A stretch of DNA of 14,636 bases from contig QAXH01000343.1 in assembly GCA_004335635.1 (NCBI GenBank), positions 1,242-15,877 of the forward strand, read 5' to 3'. The stretch's first letter is position 1; the number at the start of each line of letters is the position of its first letter. Under the pieces are notes generated by a model. It searched no databases. It was not told where the DNA came from and saw only the letters and a program-made list of their open reading frames with translations. Shown one piece after another: positions 6,663-14,636 of the stretch. Both the position numbers and the translations under genes were made by a program. This DNA comes from Chloromonas sp. AAM2 (taxonomy: Eukaryota > Chlorophyta > Chlorophyceae > Chlamydomonadales > Chlamydomonadaceae).

Positions 6663-8207
6663 TCACTGCTGTGGTGGTGGGTAGGCCGGGTAGCTGCCCT
6701 GTGGTGGGTAGTTGCTGTAATTGCCCTGTGGCTGCGCAGGTGGAGCATACGCTTGCGGTTGGCCACCATAGGCAGGAGCTGCTGGATAGGATCCCTGCGG
6801 TGCACCGTATGCTGGCTGTGCACCATAGCCCCCGCCATAGTTGCCGGCTGGAGGAGCACCGTAAGCAGCAGCTGCAGCAGGAGGCGCGCCATAGCCACCA
6901 GCGCCACTGCCACCGCCACCAGCAGCAGGCTGCTCTCGTTGCTGGTTCCATGAGGCAATCTTGTTGCGGCGTTCCTGGGATGATTCTCGCGGTCCACGCC
7001 CGCCACCACGGTTGTCCCTCCGGTCATTGCCCCGGTCATTGTACCCTTGACGACCTCTGTCGCCGCCTCGGTCCCTGTCCCCGCCACGGTCGCGTTCACG
7101 GCTGCGGCTGCGTCCTCTGCCACCATCACGTCCCCTGGCATGACAAAAATGGCGTAAATGGGACACTAGTGGTGGATAACATGCTACACACAGTTCTGCT
7201 TCTTGTTGAGCTTAAATGACTTGAGCCCATAGGCCTGTGCCATGTGGACGTGCATGGTGAACGCAATACGGCATGCCTGGCTGCCCCAGGCTTGCAAGCT
7301 GCCGTGCTGCCCCACGGATGCGGATCTGTCGGCCATGCTAACAGCCACCAGATGCTCCATCTGCTTGCAATGCACATGCTGGGGTAGTGCCTTCCCTGTC
7401 TTACCTGTCACGACTGCGGCTGCGGCTCTTGCTGCGTCGCTTGTAGCGACCAAACAAAACCTTGCGCAAGTCCTTGCCAATGGGCTTGAGGTGCATGAAG
7501 TTGCAGTAGCCACCCCTGTTGCAGGTGTTCTCCTCATACTGTCGGCATGTGGACTCACGGAAGTCCGTGACTGGTGAGAATTCAGCAACAATGGGGCGGC
7601 CGTTGTAGTAGCGGCCCTGCAGTGCTGCGCAGGCCCTGCCGGCGGCCTCTTCATCTCTGAACTTGACGTAAACGTTGCCAACCATATGATCGGCAAGGTT
7701 GTCGCACACGTTCAGGTTCTCTAGCTCGCCGAAGACGGCCAGCTCCTCAAACACATCCTCATAAAACTCCTGCGCATCATTCATAGACAGCAACCATGGT
7801 TGAGGTGGACCAAGCCCCCACAAACAGGACGAGATCTGCTCAGGCAAGTGCAGCTTAACATGCTCGCGCACATACCTCAAACTCCTTCTGTGCCTTGCGC
7901 TCGTCAACCTTGATGGGCAAACCGTCAGGGCCCAAAGGGGCATTAATGACCGGGTTCTGATACATGTTCTGCAGCAACATGGTCTGGCTGATGGTTGGCC
8001 TGTTGTGCATACGTGAGCAGCGATCGCCATGACGGCATGACCTGCAAAAGATATACAAGGGCAGAGGCAGGGCGGCGTGAGTCTTGACATGAAGTCCATC
8101 TCATGTCCTCCGGCATGCCAGCAAGAGACTTACCCAATCTTGAAGTAGAAGGGGCAGTTAACACGATCCTTTTCCGTTCCAAAGATACTCGCCAAGTGAT
8201 CGGCCAT
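6663..8207 (-). CDS. U2AF1: U2AF small subunit (U2AF35), 358 aa, four exons
   Basis: U2AF35 pairs with U2AF65 in the nucleus and reads the AG of 3' splice sites. Exons (- strand): 8207-8134, 8041-7876, 7769-7405, 7134-6663; introns of 92, 106 and 270 nt, all GT-AG; the joined frame is 1077 nt with no stop before TGA at 6665-6663. The product starts [20 protein letters not shown], as the family does. Zinc finger 1 is C18-x8-C27-x5-C33-x3-H37; a UHM (RRM-like, U2AF65-binding) domain spans about 82-148 ([11 protein letters not shown]); zinc finger 2 is C155-x7-C163-x5-C169-x3-H173 (CNFMHLKP). An RS/RG-rich region covers about 190-250, then [14 protein letters not shown] resembles the C-terminal motif of plant U2AF35. 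Residues 272-358 form a low-complexity tail with repeated YGAPPA/YPPQ units, not in the human protein. The start is the only suitable ATG and matches the family. The gene is divergent from the gene starting at 8472. Confidence 0.97.
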
Positions 8208-8471
8208 GGTGACTGAGCGCCCAAGGGCGCCGGTGAGTTGCTCAGAGAAGCACGGGTGAATTGGTGGGATTAAGCGTCTTAAATATCTTATGTTGTCGAA
8301 GTGCTGTTGTGGTGGCGGCCAATAGACTGTAGAGAAGCTTCGGCCGAAACCGCAAGCGGTTGATGAAACGTACGCCACGTCAGCTGATTATGTGTGATGC
8401 GTTCCTTCCCATACGCTCGTTCCCGAGCCGACTGCTGGTATCAGTTCCGGAATCACCAACAACAAGCCACA
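8208..8471. promoter_or_regulatory. Shared intergenic region between two divergent start codons
   Basis: 264 bp separate the U2AF35 start (- strand) from the chosen start of the + strand gene, so both promoters and 5' UTRs must lie here or overlap the genes. An AT-rich patch (TTAAATATCTTA, about 8279-8290) is the only TATA-like sequence noticed. No transcription start can be fixed from sequence alone. Confidence 0.4.
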
Positions 8472-11400
8472 ATGTCTGCCTTCTGCAGGGTTGTGCCCGG
8501 CTGTGCTGGCAGGGCCCCACAAGCCAGTTCCGTAAACAGACATTTTGTGATTGCTGCATCTCGTTCTTCACAAGAGCAGGCAGGCTATCGTGCAAACAGC
8601 CCCTGCGCATGGCACAAGAGGGTGGCACAGGAGCCTCGTACCTGTGTGAGACTCAATTGCTCAGCCAGTCCAGAGGTGAGCTTGTCATGCCTCAGTGGAG
8701 TAATCTCGAGCTAGGGTACAGAGAAAACCTTAGATCCTAAAGATGTTTCGGCAGTCTGAATTGGGCAGGCACGTCATTACATGCAACGCGGCCATGGGAA
8801 TTTCTCAAAAGTGTGATTGTGCTTGTGCAGCCTACTATGCAAGATTTTTAGCGTCCGACCACCTGGCCAGTGTGCCGCGGATTCAAACACAGCTCAAATC
8901 AACCTCACTCCACCCTTCTCTTCCAGCACTCAGCTAGCCAGGCCCCAAATCGAACCTCACTGAATCACGGCTCGCCTGCTGCAGTCAAAGCACAGGTTAG
9001 AGCAGACGTGCAGAAACCCGGCACACTAATGCTTTGACTGAACCTATTGCCATGGCCACGCCTCAAATCACAGGGAAACCATGGGTGGTCTGTGACCCTT
9101 CTTTTGGTGATGCTGCAGGCAGGGAAGAACGGTCATGCTGGGACCACTCCTCCCGTGCCCGCAAGCCAATCCCCGCCGCCATGGAGTGCAATCCGCCTGC
9201 CCATGGGCACAGACGTCTCCGCCGCTCCACGCACCATCAGCCCCTCCCCCGCAGCGCAGCCTACACCAACGCCAGCCTTCTGTGTCCTGCCAGCCGCTCC
9301 CTCCGCATCAAGCACACCACATGACAAGTCTCCAATGGCTCAGCGTGCAGCTTCTATGATGGGCGGTGAAAGCGACGAGGGGTGGGATTACGGGGCCACG
9401 AGCGACGATGAGGGGTGGATGGTGGAAGGGCCGATGGAGCCCTTTCCCAGCGGACCGGGCGTAGCGCCGCACAGCGGGCTAGAAGCGCAGGATGCAGCGG
9501 ATTACGAAATGCGACTGGTGGGTGTAGCGACTGTTTACATGTTCAGACGGAATGCGCAGGTTCTGTCGGCAAAATTGCCTGCATACATTGTGACGTTAGC
9601 TCTGTATTTTAGCATTCAAAATTGAACAAACATGTGGGCTGCACACAACACGAGATGCACGCCCGTCATAGCATATTGTTTCAAGTCACGTATACGTGCA
9701 CTTGTACATCTTCACAGTCGAAACGGGTTACAGTCGTAGAGGGTTTCCAGCCGGGTCGTGCTTGTGTGCTCTCAGGCTGCAGGCGAGGCGCGTGAAGCGC
9801 GACTGGCGGCAGGCAATCGCTCGGGGCAGTCATCTGATGACGAGGACTCAGGCGGTATCGACTACACCAGCGCCATTGAGCAACACACAGAGGCATCCAA
9901 CAAGGCACGTCTGGCTCGGCGCCAGCGCAGGGATGACTTGACAAGGCGCCTGGATGCCCAGGACAGTGCATCAGGCAGCAAAGATGCGCCCAGCTATGCG
10001 GCGCTTGCAGCGCCCGCGGCTCATGCTGAGTCGCAAGCACCAGCAGCACCGGCAGCAGCCAATGAGGCAGTGCAAGCTGCACCTGCTGCAGCAGCAGAGG
10101 AGGCAGCAGAAGAAGCAGGAGCAGCACTCGCCGACGCAGCAGCGGCAGCGCAGGCCCATGCAGAGGCGGCGAAAACTGCGATCGCTGAAGCTGCGGTTGC
10201 CCGGGCGCAAGCGGCAGCGCTTGCACAAGCGGAGGCCGCAGAGAGAGCGTTGGCTGAGGCTGCCACAGCAGTGCTTGCAGAGGCCGATGCTGCAGAAGCG
10301 GCGCTAGCCGAGGCTGTTGCAAAGGCACCTGTTAGGACCACTGGCCCGGCCACACCTGAACAGTCGTCAGCAAACATGCCTACAACAGCCGGGCCAGTCA
10401 GCGGAGCACCTGCCACCAGCGCCACCCAGTTGCATGCCGCTAAAGCCGATCAGGCAGGCTATCCATCTGCTGTAGTAGACATGGACGAGAATTCAGCGGA
10501 GGCTGTGGTACTGGCTGCCAAACTGCTAGCAGCGCACCAAGTTATTGCTAATGATGCAAGTGAAGCCGCTGCAGAGGGCAGCATAGCAGTGTTTGGGGAC
10601 TTTTCAAACCGTTTTGAGGGTGTGCCCTTAGAGCCGCTCGACCCGGAGGGGCTGAGCCTGGCCGTCGCGTGCATACAGCAGGACCAGCAGGCACGCATGG
10701 TGCGCAGCATGGGTTTGGGTGCCTGGGAGGCAGGAGTAGGGGTGAAAGCAGGAGCTAAAGCAGCGACCAGCTAAAATACAGTGCCGCATTGGAAGCCGAG
10801 TACGATGCTGTAGACAGTGACTGGCTTGGGCTGGCACGGGTGAGAGCATCTGTACATGTATGCTGTTGGCAGGTGACAGCACTGGTCGGGATGTGGTGTG
10901 TTGTGGCGTGTGCACATCAACAGTGGCAATGTGTGTCACTGTTCCACCTGTGCAGCCCGGTAAACGTGGGCTGGACGAATTGATCGATGACATTGAACTG
11001 GATCTGGGCGATGAGCTATCCTCTGATGCGGACGAGGGCCTGAAACGCATGCTCGGTGTGTCTGTTGATGACAAGGACAGGTGCGTTTTACTGGTCAGCT
11101 TGACGACACACTGGCGTGCAGATGTTCTAGCAATTGCTGACCATAGCAGACGTCAACAGCACACTACTGATATTACATTCAAGTTTCCATCAGCAGCAGC
11201 AGCGGCAGCACATCATACGCATGTCAGCAGTATTCACACAGTTTAGGTGTACAATCAGCATCTCCTCAGGGATTTGCACCCAGGTACGCACAGCCTGATT
11301 GGCATGCAGGTGGCACCTGCGGCCTGCCGACGGAGGTGGGCGGCCAGGGTTCACTGCAGAAGACAAGGAGTTGTGTGCACTGTTTGGTGTGCATGCCACC

Positions 11401-11484
11401 GTGGCCCAGGACAGTATGGACGGGGAGGCGGCTGCTGAGATGATGGAGTTTATTCGGGTGCAGAAGCGTCAGCCGGAGCCTTGA
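8472..11484 (+). CDS. Unassigned Ala-rich protein with transit-peptide-like N-terminus, seven exons, about 654 aa
   Basis: I do not recognise the family. Proposed exons: 8472-8675, 8927-8995, 9119-9517, 9776-10699, 10771-10839, 10956-11080, 11310-11484; 1965 nt, in frame throughout, TGA at 11482-11484. Donors are GTGAGC, GTTAGA, GTGGGT, GTGCGC, GTGAGA and GTGCGT; all acceptors end in CAG. The first 68 residues are rich in Arg, Ser, Ala and Cys and poor in acids, like an algal organelle transit peptide (inference). Then come a Pro/Ser-rich linker, an acidic tract (GGESDEGWDYGATSDDEGW), a charged helix (ARLARRQRRDDLTRRL), a long Ala/Glu-rich segment (about 10000-10330) that may be coiled coil, and an acidic helix (DELIDDIELDLGDELSSDAD). 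The end is FTAEDKELCALFGV through QKRQPEP. The 71-nt intron 10700-10770 is the weakest junction; if retained, the protein stops at TAA 10772-10774. An in-frame ATG at 8397 is an alternative start. Exons 3, 4 and 6 are the most convincing. Confidence 0.7.
10700..10770 (+). other. Short 71-nt intron, possibly retained
   Basis: The donor is ATG|GTGCGC and the acceptor GACCAG|CTAAAA. Splicing changes the frame and links IQQDQQARM to LKYSAALEAEYDAVD, a smooth helical sequence leading into the downstream exon. The acceptor side is purine-rich with no pyrimidine tract. Reading through gives a stop at 10772-10774. Confidence 0.45.
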
Positions 11485-12336
11485 GCAGATACGCACCATC
11501 AGATAGCCCATACACCTTCCATACACTTGCAGATATTTTCGATCGTAAAAGGCGTTGCTCTGTTAGTGTGACCTTCAGGGTGAAGGCAACATGCAACAGG
11601 GGTTACAGGTTGTGATGATGGAGGGTTAGGCCTTGTCTGTGGCGCATCTAGCTGCCAGGTATCAAAACGTTTAACTCAGTTGGGCGATAAAGCACCAGGT
11701 CAGTGCTGGAATACGCATGGGCTTCATGCGAGAGTGCCACGTCACGATAGATATGAATTTCATCATTACATTTTTGGTTGGCAATGCGGACACTCGTGTG
11801 CAAACCGTTGGATACAGCTACTGTTGCTTTTTGCGTTGGCCAGTTGTAGGAACAATCTTGCGATGTTTAAGTCTGTTGCTTGCATAGGAGTGGCTGTACC
11901 CACAGGGTTTATGTTTGTCGAACAACGAGGCCGATCAGTCCGAAGACCAGGAGATAGGGAGGCAATACCCTATATTTGCTCAAAGCGTCCTTCTCATGAT
12001 GTTGTGTCCGGAACAGGAAACTCTTGTTTGAGAACTTCATAAAACTTTGGTTCTGGCAGCAAGTGCAACAGTTAACACAGTCTTCCTTGAACACTTGCAG
12101 TTGACATAACTGAGCGCATGGCCAGGATGAAATGAAAAGTGTGTGCGTTTAGTTGGCACGGGCAACATGAGTGCTCATCAACTGCACAGCCTCGGCATGT
12201 CGTCTGTTGCATTGCAACGATTGGTCTCCAAAAGTCAACGCTGTTTGGTGGTGTTGAGAGGTGTCAGATGCACCACTACTATCGGTGTGTCATAAGCCCC
12301 TTCACATGTATGTTGGACGGGTTGGAGTCCCTCCCT
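11485..12336. other. Convergent intergenic region between the unassigned gene and AP-2 sigma
   Basis: Both neighbouring genes end here, 852 bp apart. A - strand TGTAA lies at 11770-11766 (also 11607-11603), suitable for the AP-2 sigma transcript. For the + strand gene no exact TGTAA occurs in this interval; the nearest variant is CGTAA at about 11544. Open frames here show no recognised motif and are probably 3' UTR by chance. Confidence 0.5.
11766..11770 (-). terminator. Candidate TGTAA poly(A) signal of AP-2 sigma
   Basis: TTACA on the + strand reads TGTAA on the - strand, about 567 nt past the AP-2 sigma stop codon. It is the first exact match found downstream of that gene. The implied 3' UTR is long but not unusual for green algae. 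Confidence 0.35.
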
Positions 12337-13760
12337 TCATGTAATGATCTTGTCCAACTCGTGCAACCGGTCCAAAATCACCTGCACAAACAGGCCAGTG
12401 CCGGCACAGCAACAACAACTGAACTGTTTGAAAACTCGCGCAAGCCCTGCAGTAAGTCACTGAAAACCAAAAGGTGAAAGCATGGATGCCTTATAAATGG
12501 CAGACAGAAGGTGACGGTGCCAGGCACTTTTCACATCATGACATGGGGGGTGGCACACTTCGGTGTGATCAAGTGCCGTGCCTGCACAACAACAGTGTTG
12601 TTGGCCAGTGCATATCAATCATGTGCATGTCAGGGGGAGCAGCAGTGGTGTGGAGTTCGAATGCCTGGTTGAAAGGTGCCTGCTGACCCTGAGCAAAGCA
12701 TCAGGACATGAACAGCTTGACCACAGTTTATCCATTTGCCTCTGGTTTAAACAGCCACACCTTCTTGGCAGATTCCTGGATTTCGCCACCGCAAATGAAC
12801 TCGTCCAAAATCAAGTACACCTGTGCATGTGAAAGCCATGGGCAGATGAGGCCGAAGTAATATTTTGCTACAATGCAGCAGTTGCAATGCGTGTGACTAT
12901 CAAGGAATGAGACTAGGTTGATGCGTGTGGGCCAACACTGCAACAATCCCACAAGGACAGCCAGAGCAAATGCATCCACAGGCCAATAGCCAAATGGATT
13001 GGCCAGCACTGCACACTGAGCTTGCAGAGACCTGTGCCCTTGGCACATCAGGCCCACCAGCACTACTTGCATGCAAACATGGCGCTGTCAGCCAGCAGCA
13101 ACTGAGGCCGCCTGAGAGCCGGTGACTGGCTCTTCTGGCATGCTGCAATCGGCGGGCTCTGGACTGCTGTGCCAAATTCTTGGATCGCGTCACGTCAGTT
13201 GTCAAAGACACCTTCTGGCGCGGCATGCTCAGACAATCAGTGCAATAATCACCTTATGGAAGTTGAAGACAAGGTCCAGCTCACAAACGTTCTCAAAGTA
13301 ATGGTCCAGAATCTCCACAAAGAGATGAATTGATTCAAGCAGTACCAGCTCATTGTCAGACACATCTATGCACATGGAGAAGTAGAGCCCAGCGTATTTG
13401 CGATAGATGACCTTAAAGGTGCGGTACTGCAAGATGGCGAGGCGAGGTGCATGGGGCAAGGGTCATGGGGCTGGACTTGGTGCAAGACCGGGGGAGCTGA
13501 GGCAAGCAAGATGATAAATGGCATGTCAAATGCCTTTAAGAGTGGGCATGGCCACAAAAGAGGCTGGCGGAGCTGGTGAGAACCAAGGGGTCATGGAGAA
13601 GCCTTACCTCGAAGAGGTTCGTGTGCTTGGGGTCGCGTGCCACCACAACCCGATGGATGTCGTACTCCATTTTACGCTTCTCTGCATCGGAGACCGAAGT
13701 GTAGTACTTCGCTAGTCGGGTCTTGCCCGCACGGTTCTGCAGAAGCAGAAATCTAATCAT
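12337..13760 (-). CDS. AP2S1: AP-2 clathrin adaptor sigma subunit, 143 aa, four exons
   Basis: This is the small sigma chain of the heterotetrameric AP-2 adaptor, which links cargo to clathrin at the plasma membrane; sigma2 helps bind dileucine sorting signals. Exons (- strand): 13760-13608, 13426-13253, 12820-12761, 12381-12337; introns of 181, 432 and 379 nt; 432 nt in frame, ending in TGA at 12339-12337. The protein starts [20 protein letters not shown] and carries [38 protein letters not shown] and [16 protein letters not shown], the longin-fold landmarks of the family. Length matches the 142 aa of human and plant sigma2. [13 protein letters not shown] and the short C-terminus ([14 protein letters not shown]) favour AP-2 over AP-1 or AP-3 sigma. 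All exon junctions are phase 0. The intron 2 donor (AAG|GTGATT) is weak, and the last exon has only 14 codons and a stop. No lesion is seen. Confidence 0.97.
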
Positions 13761-14397
13761 TTCTGCTCTTCACGACTTCTGAAGATGCCCAAGTGCCTTA
13801 AGCGATTTAGATGGTTGCAGGAGTCGACGAAGCGAGTTTGAGTGAGGCGAGGCAACGAGTTTGCGTGTGGTCAAGGAAGATCCTCAGGTCTAGCGAACGA
13901 TAAACGACAGAGGATGTGATTACGATGGCGAGTAGAGGAGCGTTCCACAAGGGCACTCAGTGGAACTGGAATTAGGGAACCAAAGTGCAGCGAAACGATT
14001 CTGCAACCGCTCAGCTTGCATGTTGACCTTCGGCTTGAACAAATTTCCTTTTGTTTGTTACCTTTTATGTTGATCAGAGACTTGATGTCCGTTCTTTTCA
14101 AGAAATCCTTGCATCAGGATAAGCATCTCAAAACCCAAAGGCTGTCTGCCCTTGCAGACCCAGTTTAGTAGACATGTAGTTTGTGGCCTACATTGATTCA
14201 CGCATGAAGAGCTGGGACAGCTTGACGCAGGAGTGTCAGGATGCACTGTTCAGTTGTATTATCAGGTCAGGGGCATCTCCATGGCTCATTTTGGCATGGC
14301 ATGACACAACTGTCCTTCTGGCGATATCTTTCCGAGTGGTATGAAGCCCACTTTACATTGGCTTTGATGATCGCCTGTAGTGCGTCAGCCGGTGTAA
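13761..14397. other. Upstream region of AP-2 sigma with no assigned gene
   Basis: This holds the AP-2 sigma 5' UTR and promoter, whose limits cannot be set. Short frames on both strands (for example a + strand ATG at about 13925 giving only 16 codons) have no recognisable motif. Confidence 0.45.
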
Positions 14398-14636
14398 GAG
14401 TGTAGTGCGGGATTGAAGCGTGCGCATCCTGCCTTGACCATAGCTGTCACCAGTAGTAGGCGGGTACATGATGCACAGGAAGTTATTGAACAAAGACAGA
14501 TGACACCGGTACCATTCAATAGGCTGTCATACCGGCGCGCCACTAAAGCAGCCACAAGTATCTTTAACCAGTTTGGGGAAGGTCCGCGAAGGTTCACCCT
14601 TCTAGCTTCAACTGGTTATATACACCTCTCTGGAGA
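14398..14636 (+). CDS. Possible partial exon running off the right edge
   Basis: After TAA at 14395-14397 this frame stays open for 239 nt to the end of the window. It reads VHDAQEVIEQRQMTPVPFNR, then LSYRRATKAATSIFNQFGEG, with a possible start ATG at 14500-14502. The composition is protein-like (charged, few Cys), but no family is recognised and the opposite strand is also open for 70 codons. It could be an internal exon entered by splicing, the start of a gene, or chance. Confidence 0.3.

Noticed and set aside
6473..7141. 222-codon open frame on the - strand
   Set aside because: It is the wrong frame of the last U2AF35 exon; the correct frame gives the RS/RG region and continues the joined reading frame from exon 3.
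6635..7219. 194-codon + strand frame rich in His, Cys and Arg
   Set aside because: It lies antisense to U2AF35 exon 4 and part of intron 3, has no motif, and its composition follows from the repeats on the other strand.
10021..10425. 134-codon open frame on the - strand, very Ala/Ser-rich
   Set aside because: It is the antisense of the GCN/CAG-rich Ala segment of exon 4 of the + strand gene; such repeats leave several frames open.
13871..14246. Open frames of 76 and 62 codons on the - strand upstream of AP-2 sigma
   Set aside because: No motif, not joinable in frame to the AP-2 sigma start, which matches the family's N-terminus exactly.
1..14636. tRNA or rRNA genes
   Set aside because: No cloverleaf with an intact T-arm (GTTCGANTC-like) and no rRNA-like sequence was seen on either strand.

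Overview
The window looks like nuclear DNA of a green alga (chlorophyte, probably Chlamydomonadales). The genes have short spliceosomal introns with GTGAG, GTAAG or GTGCG donors and TGCAG acceptors. Coding sequence is moderately GC-rich, CAG and Ala/Gln runs are common, and TGTAA-type (chlorophycean) poly(A) signals lie behind two of the genes. The alga call is inference; the eukaryotic intron structure is read directly.

Left part (about 1-2930): a degenerate copy of a Fanzor gene, the eukaryotic relative of the transposon nuclease TnpB (RNA-guided, RuvC fold). It runs on the + strand from about 431 to 2720. It keeps a recognisable N-terminal region, two introns, the first RuvC motif (GVDPG), the conserved arginine/tryptophan helix region, an IDEYKSS motif and a C-terminal zinc ribbon joined to the last RuvC aspartate (WNRDVNAARN). 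It also carries in-frame stops and several frameshifts, so this copy is probably dead. A long foldback palindrome sits at its 5' side, a 60-bp minisatellite lies in its first recognisable intron, and a hairpin-rich stretch after the stop codon is where a guide RNA (omegaRNA) would be expected.

Middle part (about 2930-6480): about 3.5 kb with no gene I can assign. It holds short repeats, a G-rich hairpin and a few possible exon relics, and is probably transposon debris and intergenic DNA.

Right part (6663-13760): three well-supported host genes. U2AF35, the small subunit of the splicing factor that recognises the 3' splice-site AG, is on the - strand (four exons, 358 aa) with an unusual Gly/Tyr/Pro/Gln-rich tail. 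Divergent from it, on the + strand, is a gene I cannot assign to a family (8472-11484, seven exons, about 654 aa in my model), with a transit-peptide-like N-terminus, acidic stretches and an Ala-rich coiled-coil-like centre. Convergent to that gene, on the - strand, is the sigma subunit of the AP-2 clathrin adaptor (12337-13760, four exons, 143 aa). The genes share no pathway; they are a divergent pair followed by a convergent pair.

Right edge (13761-14636): AP-2 sigma upstream sequence plus an open + strand frame from 14398 that runs off the window and may be part of another exon.
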